DNA of 64,000 bases, from the NCBI RefSeq assembly GCF_900103785.1, contig NZ_FNHE01000005.1, positions 277,233 to 341,232 of the forward strand. The letters are read 5' to 3'. Of the stretch, positions 25,622 through 34,700 are shown piece by piece. Under the pieces are notes generated by a model that saw only the letters and a program-made list of their open reading frames with translations, was not told where the DNA came from and did not search any database. Within the stretch, counting starts at the first letter, position 1. Each line of letters starts with the position of its first letter. The position numbers and the translations under genes are program-made. This stretch comes from Geodermatophilus siccatus. GTDB taxonomy: Bacteria; Actinomycetota; Actinomycetes; Mycobacteriales; Geodermatophilaceae.

Positions 25622-27210
25622 GCTTGTGGTTTAACCGCTCTGGCCAGTGAGTTGCACGGCTGTGGTTCGGCGTCTGGCATGAGGGCGGCCACCGCTGGAT
25701 CCTTCGGAGTTGCGCGGCTCTGAGGATCGGCGGTGGCCGTGATGGACAGTGTGGACGCGGTCGACGGTGCTGGCCAGGGCCTGGCGGCGGTGGCGTTGGA
25801 CCGGTTCCGCGGCGAGCTGTACCGGTGCCTGGGCCGGCGCGCCGATGCGCTGTTCGAGCTGGCCGACGCCCTGCTGTGCGCCGACGGGCCGGTGCACTCG
25901 CTGGTCGGGCTGTGCCTGGAGCCGGAGCATCGGCGGGGGCACGGTGCCCTCTATGACGCGGTCAACCGCGGCGAGGTGAACACCGGGCGGCTGCGCGAGA
26001 CGCTGGTCGGGCTGCCGCTGCCGCGGATGTTCGGCGGGCGGATCGTGCTCGGCGTGGACGTCTCGCCGTGGCTGCGTCCGGACGCGCCGACGTGCCCGGA
26101 GCGGCTGTTCTGCCATGTCTATGGCCGCGGCCGCGGTCGCGACGCCGACCAGCGGGTCCCCGGCTGGCCGTATCAGCTGGTGGCGGCGTTGGAGAGCGGG
26201 CCGACCAGCTGGACGGCGGTCCTGGACGCGGTGCGCCTGGGCCCGGCCGACGACGCCACCGCGGTCACCGCAGCCCAGCTGCGGGCGGTGGTGGGCCGGC
26301 TGCGCGCGGCCGGACACTGGCGGGTCGGTGACCCGGCGATTCTGGTGGTGCTCGACTCCGGCTACGACGTGCACCGCCTGGCCTTTGTGCTGGCGGACCT
26401 GTCGATCCAGCTGATCGGGCGGATCCGCGCCGACCGGGTGCTGCTCGCTTCCGCACCGCCGCGGCCGGTCGAGGGCGCCGCGCCGATGGGCCGGCCGCGC
26501 CGGCACGGCGCGGTCATGGCCCTGACCGATCCGGGCAGCTGGCCGGCGCCGAGCACCCGCTCGGTGGCCGGCACCGCCCGCTACGGGCGGGCCGAGGCCA
26601 CCTCGTGGCCGCGCATGCACCCGCGCCTGCAACATCGCGGGCCGTGGGCCGGCCACGACGGCCCGCTGCCGATCGTGGAAGGCACGCTGATCCGCCTGCA
26701 GGTGGAGCACCTGCCCGGCTCCCGGCAGGCCAGGCCGGTCTGGCTGTGGACCTCGGCGGCCGAGGCCGAGACCGCCGGGGTCGACCGCTGCTGGCGGGCC
26801 TATCTGCGCCGCTTCGACCTGGAACACACGCTCCGGCTGTTCAAGCAGACCCTGGGCTGGACCGCCCCGAAGATCCGTTCTCCGCAGGCGGCCGACCGCT
26901 GGACCTGGCTGGTCATCGCCGCGCACACCCAGCTGCGCCTGGCCCGCCCGCTGGCCCGCGATCTGCGCCGGCCCTGGGAGAAGCCGCTGACCGCCGAGCG
27001 GCTGACCCCCGCCCGGGTGCGGCGTGGGTTTCGCCACCTGCGCGCGAAGACCGCGCAGCCGGCCCGCGCTCCAAACCCAACCACCCCGGACCGAGACGCC
27101 CACCGGGGACCAGGAACCGGCAGCCCGCCCCCCGCTACGACGTCGGCAAGACCGAGACCCGAGACCGCGCACGCATCAGAAACGACAAGGTCACGGGTTA
27201 AACGACAAGC
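25622..27210 (+). mobile_element. Insertion sequence with NF041680-like transposase (about 1.59 kb)
   Basis: The terminal repeats are GCTTGTGGTTTAACC (25622-25636) and GGTTAAACGACAAGC (27196-27210), which differ at one position. They are flanked by TAA at 25619-25621 and 27211-27213. The left TAA is shared with copy 1 of the 909-bp IS, so the later element landed on the duplication of the earlier one. Together they split a helicase gene. Confidence 0.83.
25742..27201 (+). CDS. Transposase (NF041680-like), frameshifted near its end
   Basis: A DDE transposase of about 480 residues: VLGVDVSPWLRPDA (first Asp), ILVVLDSGYDVHRLA (second Asp) and FDLEHTLRLFKQTLGWT (Glu). Up to about 27060 the frame from ATG 25742 (or GTG 25733) is clearly coding. 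After that the expected C-terminal tail (PGPRRPPGTRNRQPAPRYDV, then GKTE) lies in another frame and stops at TAA 27199-27201 inside the right repeat. The first frame runs past the IS end to 27253. I infer an indel near 27055-27070, so this copy is probably inactive. Confidence 0.75.
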
Positions 27211-27516
27211 TAAGGCTTCGTGTTGCCAGGCCCGCGGTGCGCGGCCGGCATAGGACCGCAGCCGTCCAAACGGGAGGCTGGCGCCGGGGAGGGTGTGTGG
27301 AGCCATGCGGGGTGAATCGGCCAGGCGCCACCGAGGCGGCGTCCTGCCATCCGAGGTGAACGGTGACCAGCGCGCATAGAGGACGCTGTTGACGTCGGTG
27401 GTTGTCAGGCCCTCGAAGGCTCGCTGTCGCAGTCCCGCGAGTAGCTGCCGCTTATCCTGATCAGGCTTGGCTGTTAGGAGCTCTTGCAGAGCCCCTGCCA
27501 AGCGCTCACGCTGCAT
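27211..27516 (-). pseudogene. DEAD/DEAH helicase, N-terminal part (other half at 23432-24709)
   Basis: 102 codons from ATG 27516 (MQRERLAGALQELLTAKPDQ) to RAWQHEAL at the IS border. The last codon is TTA made from the TAA target copy, in the same phase as the first codon of the other half. W-Q-H-E-A-L-D-A-W is a normal Q-motif region just before Walker A. An upstream ATG at 27558 is also in frame. The N-terminal domain before the Q motif (GLTTTDVNSVLYARWSPFTS) is a putative accessory domain of unknown role. Confidence 0.8.
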
Positions 27517-27748
27517 GGAATCGCACCCGCTCGGCCCGCTCCGTCTCGGCGAAGGCACACCTGGTCACGGAACCTCTCTCGGCAAGCGGCCCATCCGGCT
27601 TCACCGCGAATCATGATTTGACCCCATCGAGTCACCAGGGACGTGCGCAAAGTCCGGAAGCGCTGTCATGAGCCGGTCTGGCGCAAGCTGGTGTTGACCT
27701 GGACGAGCCCCCTCCAGACCGTTGACCTCGCTTGTCGAGGAGGCGGCC

Positions 27749-27907
27749 ATGGATGGCACTCGGATCGACACGGGGACCGCGATCATCGGCCGACGTCGGC
27801 TGGCTGTAGGTCGCGTTGAGCTGGCGACAGCTTGCCGGGTTTTGACTTGCCGGGGCGACCGGCCGAGGCCTCGAGCCTGGAGACGAGATAGTCAACCGGC
27901 TGCATAG
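27749..27907 (+). CDS. Possible small protein ahead of GP88-like gene
   Basis: A 52-residue frame starting MDGTRIDTGTAIIGRRRLAV, with GAGGAGG eight bases before the ATG. It ends 14 bases before the GP88-like gene on the same strand. It is Arg-rich with two Cys (ATACRVLTCRG). It has no known family and could be spurious. Between 27517 and 27748 I see no gene. Confidence 0.35.
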   Translation: MDGTRIDTGTAIIGRRRLAVGRVELATACRVLTCRGDRPRPRAWRRDSQPAA

Positions 27908-27921
27908 CGCGCGGTCAGGCC

Positions 27922-28764
27922 ATGGCCTCGGCTGCTGTCGCGGGTCCGGGTTTGGGCACTGGGGTCGACTCCGACGCCCGTGGTGACTCCGCTGCGTCAT
28001 CCGTCCGAGGGTCGGGCGTTCTTCGGCGCTCAGCGGACCGCAAGGTCACGAACCTGCCGTCACCGAACGGCAAGACGGCCAGGATTGCGAACAGTTTCGG
28101 TCTCCCGGCTGGCCGTCGGTACTCATGTCCTGGCGCCACGGCGACGTGTGAGCGTGTCTGTTATGCGGGCAAGCTCGAGAAGCTCTACAAGGGCGTGCTG
28201 GATGTCCTGACCGGCAACATGCTGGCACTCGCTGGACTCGATCGGTCGGGCATGGCCGAACTGCTGGTCAACATGATCGGCGGTTTCCGGGCGGACTGCG
28301 ACCGAGCCGAGAGGCGCGGCGCCAGGGTGCCGCGCGACTTCCGCATTCACTGGGACGGCGACTTCTTCTCGCTGACCTACGCCGAGGCCTGGGCCGACGT
28401 GATCCGCGACAGTCCTGATGTCCGTTTCTGGGTCTACACCCGGAGCTTCGACCCCGCCGCCCTTGACGTCCTGCCCGTCTTCTCGGGCCTGCCGAACCTC
28501 TCCGTCCACCTGTCCGTCGATCCCGACAACCTGGAGGCGGTGAAGCAGGCTCGGCGGCGCCATCCCTGGGTGCGATGGGCCTACCTGGCCGAGACTTTCG
28601 CCGATGGGCGCGCGGACCTGGTGGCCTTGCCTGGCAAGCGGTACCCGTGCCCTGAGAACGGACGACGAATCCCGCTGATCTCCGAAAAGAGGTCCGCCTG
28701 CATCCGTTGTGGTGTCTGCCCCAGCGGCCCCGGTGACGTCGTTTTTTCCATCGTCAAGTGTTGA
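27922..28764 (+). CDS. Phage GP88-like protein
   Basis: A 280-residue protein similar in pattern to the GP88 domain of actinophages: NLPSPNGKTARIANSFGLPA, CPGATATCERVCYAGKLEK (Cys group), IHWDGDFFSLTYAEAWADVI, VRFWVYTRSF, and a C-terminal Cys group CIRCGVCPSGPGDV with more Cys nearby (YPCPENG). The Cys arrangement suggests Zn or Fe-S binding. The biochemical role of GP88 is unknown to me. It marks phage or mobile ancestry next to the IS-split helicase. The first 45 residues are low-complexity, so the real start may be later. Confidence 0.75.
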   Translation: MASAAVAGPGLGTGVDSDARGDSAASSVRGSGVLRRSADRKVTNLPSPNGKTARIANSFGLPAGRRYSCPGATATCERVCYAGKLEKLYKGVLDVLTGNMLALAGLDRSGMAELLVNMIGGFRADCDRAERRGARVPRDFRIHWDGDFFSLTYAEAWADVIRDSPDVRFWVYTRSFDPAALDVLPVFSGLPNLSVHLSVDPDNLEAVKQARRRHPWVRWAYLAETFADGRADLVALPGKRYPCPENGRRIPLISEKRSACIRCGVCPSGPGDVVFSIVKC

Positions 28765-28781
28765 GGCGGCAAGGACTGCAA

Positions 28782-29468
28782 TCAGGCTTCTTTGGGTCGC
28801 TGAGAGCCCAGCGCAAAGACGCAGTCAGGACACAGATAGCGACGCCAGTACGTCGAGTTCCGACCACTCTTGTCCCGTTCTCCTGCCGCCGTGTACAGCC
28901 ACCACATGAGGCCCTTTTCGGCATTTGCGGCAGCCGACAGGTCCGGAGAGGTGTCCCATTCCCGTCGCATGACGTTGCTGGAGCCTGACGCCTTGCTAGT
29001 CCGGAAGATGGTCGAGCACAGGGTGCACGTCGCGCAATCGAGCTTGTCCAACAGCTTGGCTCGAAGCTCGGGGATCGGCTCCTGCAACGGGGCAGTGAGC
29101 CGCTCCGTCACCCGACCTGCCTCAGAGATGAGGAGGAGTCCGATACCCAGTCGGCTCCCGACGACCATCTGCTCGTCGGTGACGTTCTCACCTTGCTGGG
29201 CCAGGTAGCAGCGGTCCGCCATGACCGAGTAGCCGTGGGCCTGGCCTGCGGACTTGGCGAAGGGCGCTCCCCGTCTCTTCACCTCGATGGCGACGACCTC
29301 GGACCTGGATGCCAGGTCACCACCGCCGAAGTCGCGCAGGCCGACGACGTCGATGCGCCCGAGGCTCGGACCGGTGTCAACGGCGACTGCCCAGCAGCCG
29401 AGGGTCTTCTTCGCCCATGCCTCGACTGAGGGGTACAACGCGGCTTCGGGTCCGGTCGTGTGTGCCAT
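28782..29468 (-). CDS. PD-(D/E)XK-like protein with C-terminal zinc-finger Cys
   Basis: A 228-residue protein starting at ATG 29468 (MAHTTGPEAALYPSVEAWAK). LGRIDVVGLRDFGGGD followed by VVAIEVKRRGAPF gives the D-x(n)-E-x-K pattern of a nuclease or recall-type domain. Later CATCTLC and CPDC likely bind one zinc. It resembles no named restriction enzyme I know. It converges with the GP88 gene and is upstream of nothing on its strand; the next gene on the same strand ends 48 bases before its start. Confidence 0.65.
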   Translation of the reverse strand: MAHTTGPEAALYPSVEAWAKKTLGCWAVAVDTGPSLGRIDVVGLRDFGGGDLASRSEVVAIEVKRRGAPFAKSAGQAHGYSVMADRCYLAQQGENVTDEQMVVGSRLGIGLLLISEAGRVTERLTAPLQEPIPELRAKLLDKLDCATCTLCSTIFRTSKASGSSNVMRREWDTSPDLSAAANAEKGLMWWLYTAAGERDKSGRNSTYWRRYLCPDCVFALGSQRPKEA

Positions 29469-29515
29469 GTGGTTCCTTCGTGATCTGGTCGGGGGAGTAG
29501 AGCGTTGGGGGGATG

Positions 29516-31750
29516 TCAGGCGAGCGGCGATGGCAGGAACGGCGAGGCAGAGCCGTGCCACGTGACCACCAGTTCGTCCCGAGCACGGGACGACGCGACG
29601 TAGAGCAGGAGCCGCTCACGCACCAAGGCGTCACCGCGGTCGTCATCCGGGTACTGGCCGATGACCCGGCCAGCCGGGACCTGGCTTTCGTCCACGCCGG
29701 CGAGTACGACCTTGCGGAACTCCAGCCCCTTGGCCCGGTGCATCGTCAGCAGCGAGGGAGCCGGGGCCGTCCGTGACCGTCGGCCCTCCACCGTCTGCAC
29801 GGTGACCTGACGGTCGGCCAGGCCTCGCTGCACGAGGTCGCGCACGGCACCACTGCGCACGAGCACGGCGAGGCTCGCCGGCTCGACGTCAGGTTCCGCG
29901 AGCCAGCCCTTCAGGACGTCGGCGATCTGGTCGAGCTCCGCAGGCAGAGACGGCGTAGGCAGGAGCCGCGGCCGGGGGCCGCGGAGCGGGGAGCGGTAAC
30001 CGCTGACGTCCTCGCCCTCGCCCTCGAGGTCGGTCACCTCCGCGCCCTCGAGAACTCCGACCGCGAACCGGAGGTTCTGAGCGGTCGTGCGGTAGTTCAG
30101 CGTCAAGCGTCGAGAGCGGCCCTGGATGTTGATCCCCAGGCGGCCGAGGACGACCTTCTCCCCGTAGATGCGCTGATGAGAGTCCTCGCAGATGAACAGC
30201 TCGTTCGGCCCCGCGGGGACGAGGGAGCGCAGCAGCCGCCAGTGCCCGGTGTGCAGGTCCTGGGCCTCATCGACGATGACGTGGTCGGCCAGGCCATCCG
30301 GCCGTGCCGCGGCCACGGCAGCCGACGCGAGGGCGGCCAGCTCGGCGAAGGTCGCCTTGCCCTCCATGGACAGCCGGCGCCGGTAGGCCTCGACGACCGC
30401 CCACACGCCCAGCCGCTCGGCTCGGCTCAGCCGCACGCCGCGACCGGTCCGCGGGACACGCGCGTACTCCTCCCGCGTCGTGACACCGTTCCCGAGGATC
30501 ACCGAGCGGTACTCGGCGGTGAGGAATGTCGGCGTCCGCAGGTGCGGCGGCAGGCTCTCCCCGGCCGTCGCGACGGACTCCTCCCACAGCTGCCGGTCCT
30601 CGTTGTCCCGCAGCGCCAGCTCACCCTGCAGCGACAGGGATCCGAGGTGGGTCGACACCGCTCGCAGTGCTCGATCGCCTGCCTTCGCCAGCGCCTCGCG
30701 CGCCAGCTTGTCGATGCCGACGACGTGGACCCCCGAGGCTCCCAGCGCCGAGGCCAGGGCCAGCTCGGGATCCAGTTCATTCAGGCCGGCGCGGAGGCTG
30801 TCGGCCAGGGTCGTCGTATAGGTGGTCAGGACGATCCGGGCCTTCGGATTCTGCTGCGAGAGGAAGTGCGCCCGGTGCAGGGCGACGACCGTCTTCCCCG
30901 TGCCTGCCCCACCGCTCAGGCGGAATGCGCCGCGGTAGGTGTCCCGGTAGGCGTACGCCCGCTGGTCCGGGTGCAGGAAGACGCGCCAGGCGGCGAACGA
31001 GCCGGACAGCACCTGGGTGAGCTGGTCGTCGTCGACGATGGTCACGAACTCCATCTGCGACGCGGGGTGGCTGAGGGCCCGCTCGACCCGCTCGGCTTCG
31101 GTAACCGGATCGGCAGTCGCGCCGGGCTCGGCGCCGACCGCCTCGGCGGACTCCCGGAGCGCAGCGGCGATGTCCTCGGGCGCGGTCCCGGTCGCCAGTT
31201 GCAGTAGTGCGTCCGCCTGCCATGCGGGCGCATCCGCGGCTAGGGACAGCAGAGCGTCCTCGTCGCCGGCCGTGACCGCCGCCTCCGCGAGGGGCGCGGG
31301 CAGGCCCAGGACGTCGGTCAGCTCCGAGGTCTTGAAGCCGGAGAGCGGACCTGGGACGTCGTCCTCGACACGAGGCCGGATGACGGGTTGAGGCCCCGGG
31401 GCGGTGACGACGGCTTCCTCGTCGAAGAACTCCAGAACGCCGTTCACGGGGTTGACCCGAAGCGTCAGCCGTGCCGCCAGCCGGTTGGCCTCGTCATGCT
31501 TCTTGATCGCCGCGAGCACGAAGTTCGGCTCCGGCTGCTCAGCGACGAGGAAAAGCACCGCCCGGTAGTTGTCGTTGACCCGGCCGGTCCGCACACGGCT
31601 GTCCCGCGACCCGTTGATGGGTTCGATGTGCAGCCCCGGGACGGTGTGGTCCGCCATCAGCTTGTGCAGGAACTCCCACGCGCGCGGGCGCAGCGACCCG
31701 TCGACGTCGAGGTCCTTGGTGAACTGCTTGGACATGATCACGTTGGCCAT
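29516..31750 (-). CDS. UvrD-type helicase with RelE-like N-terminal domain
   Basis: A 744-residue protein from ATG 31750. Residues 1-110 look like a RelE/ParE fold: VIMSKQFTKDLDVDGSLRP, GLHIEPINGSRDSRVRTGRV, NDNYRAVLFLV. A linker follows, then an SF1 helicase: RLSGGAGTGKTVVALHRAHF (Walker A near 280), HVIVDEAQDLHTGHWRLL (motif II), LNYRTTAQNLRFA (IV), LLTMHRAKGLEFRKVVLAG (V), LYVASSRARDELVVTWHG (VI). There is no nuclease domain. It is the last gene of system A, 4 bases after the DUF1998 helicase gene. The RelE-like part could be an RNase tied to the helicase or a structural remnant. Confidence 0.85.
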   Translation of the reverse strand: MANVIMSKQFTKDLDVDGSLRPRAWEFLHKLMADHTVPGLHIEPINGSRDSRVRTGRVNDNYRAVLFLVAEQPEPNFVLAAIKKHDEANRLAARLTLRVNPVNGVLEFFDEEAVVTAPGPQPVIRPRVEDDVPGPLSGFKTSELTDVLGLPAPLAEAAVTAGDEDALLSLAADAPAWQADALLQLATGTAPEDIAAALRESAEAVGAEPGATADPVTEAERVERALSHPASQMEFVTIVDDDQLTQVLSGSFAAWRVFLHPDQRAYAYRDTYRGAFRLSGGAGTGKTVVALHRAHFLSQQNPKARIVLTTYTTTLADSLRAGLNELDPELALASALGASGVHVVGIDKLAREALAKAGDRALRAVSTHLGSLSLQGELALRDNEDRQLWEESVATAGESLPPHLRTPTFLTAEYRSVILGNGVTTREEYARVPRTGRGVRLSRAERLGVWAVVEAYRRRLSMEGKATFAELAALASAAVAAARPDGLADHVIVDEAQDLHTGHWRLLRSLVPAGPNELFICEDSHQRIYGEKVVLGRLGINIQGRSRRLTLNYRTTAQNLRFAVGVLEGAEVTDLEGEGEDVSGYRSPLRGPRPRLLPTPSLPAELDQIADVLKGWLAEPDVEPASLAVLVRSGAVRDLVQRGLADRQVTVQTVEGRRSRTAPAPSLLTMHRAKGLEFRKVVLAGVDESQVPAGRVIGQYPDDDRGDALVRERLLLYVASSRARDELVVTWHGSASPFLPSPLA

Positions 31751-31754
31751 CGGG

Positions 31755-34700
31755 TCACTCCTGTCCGGCGCTGGGAGCACCCAGCAGCTCTGTGATGGCG
31801 TCGACGTCGGTGGGTGCGACCGTCCACGAGCCGTCGACGGGCTCGTCCGACTCGTCGAGCCGGACGCAGACCTTCGCGTCCGGCCACGCGAGGTCCAACG
31901 GGGTTCCGTCGTCCGTCTCGAAGCCCTGCTCAGGCACGGGCACGCCTGCGGTGGCGAGTCGGCGGAGCAGAGCCCGCTCGGCATCGGTCAGCGCCCCGTC
32001 GATCAGGCCTTGCCAGGCCGGGTCGACGTCGCCGTCGGCCTGCATGGTGGGCAAGTCCATCGTCGGGGTGACCCAGCCGCTGATCACCTGCGACAACGCC
32101 GCGATGGTCATCGGCTGGTCGGCGAACCCGAAGACGTTGGACAGTCGGAGCCACTCCCGCCACGCATCCTGCCCAGCGGGCTTTTCCAGCCGGTCGTCCC
32201 GGTCGTCGACGACGAGAGCGGTGTGCAGACCGAGTGGTGCCGAGGCCAGTGCCGCAGTGAGCGCGAGACTTCCGCCCTGGCACCACGACCAGCCGGCCAG
32301 CGGCCCCATCAGGTCTCCGACAGTCGGCTCGCCGCACAGGACGTCGCCCGCCGCGGTCACGAGTTGCTTCGCGAAGAGCCGGAAGCGTCGAGCGCTCGGC
32401 AGCGCCCCAAAGGCGAGAGCCGCCCGGTCGGCCAGCTTCGACCAGGCATCGGCGTCGGGGGTCCGGATCCAGGCCAGCAGCTGGCTGACGGCGTCGTCCT
32501 TCAGCAGCGACTCGGGGGCCGACCCAGGCAGCAGCTTCGACCGGAGCATCGCCAGCGACGGGTCGGTCAGGGCGCCGAGCGGCGGCGCAGGCGTGCCCGC
32601 GGTGAGCGCCTCGAAGCGGTCCAGGTCCTTGGATGTGATCGCCCAGACCACCTTGCCCTGGTCCCGGAGGGCCGCCCGCTTCTCCGCGTCATCCCGCACC
32701 CGGTTGTGCTCGGCCGAGGCGTGGAACAGCGCGCCGTCGGTGAAGATGCAGACCTCGGGCACGGTCGGGTCCTGCGTGCTGAGCACGAAGTCCGGCTTGA
32801 CGTTGCCGAGCGGCACCTGCGGACGCATCGTCCAGCGGCGGTGCGAGCCGGACACCGCGAACTCGACGAGCGTCCCGTCCGGCTGCGGCTTCTGCCGCAC
32901 CGACGCGCCCTGGGCGGCCAGCGCACCGCAGAGCGCGTCCCGGAAGCGCTGCTCGAGGTGGCTCTCCGGCGACGGCGGCGGTACGTCGGCGATGGACGCC
33001 GCCTGCACTGGCTGCCAGGCGTGCGGGGCGGCCTCCCCGAGCGGCGCAACCAGCCCGAGGATCTCCGCGAGCAGCTGAGCGGCCCGGGCCCGGGAGGTCT
33101 TGTCCACCTGCCCGGGGTGGACGAAGGGCAGCAGGCACCGGTGGCAGGCCAGCTTGCCCTCGGCGGCGCAGGGGCAGTTCTCGACGATGTCCAGAGCTGC
33201 CTGGAGCAGCTCCCTGACCCGGTCCGGGCGGGCGAAGTCGGCCAGGTATCCGGTGCCACCGGGGACGGTGTCGTGCAGGAGCAGCGCGACGCGGTCGACG
33301 CCGCCGACCGGTGCGTGGACGTCGACCACGTCCAGGTGGTCCGGATCGCCGCCGATCACCTCGCGCAGACCGAGCAGCAGCGCCGCGCGGAAGGAGACCG
33401 CGGCGAAGTGATCGGTCGTGTACTGCGGCGGCACGAGCATCCGCACGGCCTGGGTCCGGAGCGTCCGGCCGAGCGCGATCTCCCGCCACTCGATGTCGAG
33501 GTCACGACGGTGGGGGCACCAGCCCCGGTGCCGTGCGTCCTGCTCGTCGCGACGCTGGGCGGCGGGCGTGACGCCGCAGCCGGGGCAAACCCGGAACAGC
33601 GGTGTCTTCACGTCGAAGCCGGCGATGCTGCGGTCGCGCCCCGACTCCCGGGTCCGGCCCAGGTTGAGCCAGCGGATCTCGGTCGCCCGGATGTACTCGG
33701 CGCCGAACGGGAAGTCGGCGAGGTGCCAGGCCTCGGTGATGTCCGCTGGGTCGATGTCCGCCGCGGTGACCGTCGCGAACTGCTCGCGCTCACGGTCGTC
33801 GAGGGCGTCGGTGATGGCGGCCTCGTCGCGGGAGACCTGGGCCGAGACCCGCTCCAGGGGAAGCACCTGCAGCCGCTGCCCGGTGTCCTGGATCGCCGCG
33901 TCCCCGCATCGCGGGCAAGCGGTCACTGTCACCGTCCCGCTGGCGCCCCAGCCGCACCGGGCACAGAGCACCCAGTCCTGGACGTGGTCGGTCCCGGTGC
34001 TGGCGAGGTCGACGGCGTCGATGCGGGCCGCTATGCCCTGCGCGTAGAAGGTCGAGCCGGGCGCGAACTCGGTGAGCGCGATCCGGCTGCCGCGCTGGTA
34101 GCTGCGCGGCTCGTCGTGGTACTCCTCGGTCTCCTGGTCGAACCACCGGACGGCGACGTCCAGCGTCACAGTGTCGTCGAGGAGGGTGTAGTTCGGGAGG
34201 ACGCCCCGCTCCTCCAGCGCCTGCACCCAGTGCTGCGAGACCAGCTCCTGACGGCGCTTGCGCAGGGCCGACAGCTCGGCCTTGGTGCTCCGCCACAGCT
34301 GCTTGTCCTCCTCGGTCGCCGCCGGCTGGTTCGCCCGCTCGGTCAGCTCGACCAGCGCATCCTGGGCTCGGGTGATCCGCTCACCGAGCTCGGTCCGCTC
34401 CTTGCGCCACCCGTCGACGGCCCGGTACCACAGGGCCTCCAGGCCGCTGACCCCGTCCGAGCCGATGCCCACGCCGGCCCAGCGACGCAGGTCCTCGGCG
34501 GTGTCGGGACGCACACCGTCACCGAACTGTGCCAGGAACTCGACGACGTACTCGGCCGCGTGAGCCCGGGCGTCGGTGAGCAGCCGGCCGGTCCAGGAGT
34601 CGGCCTCCCAGGTCTCAAGCACGGCCGGCGTCGTCAGCCGCGCCGAAGGTGCGGCGGGGTCGGCTGCCTGGCGATCGACGAGGTGCGCGACGTATTGACG

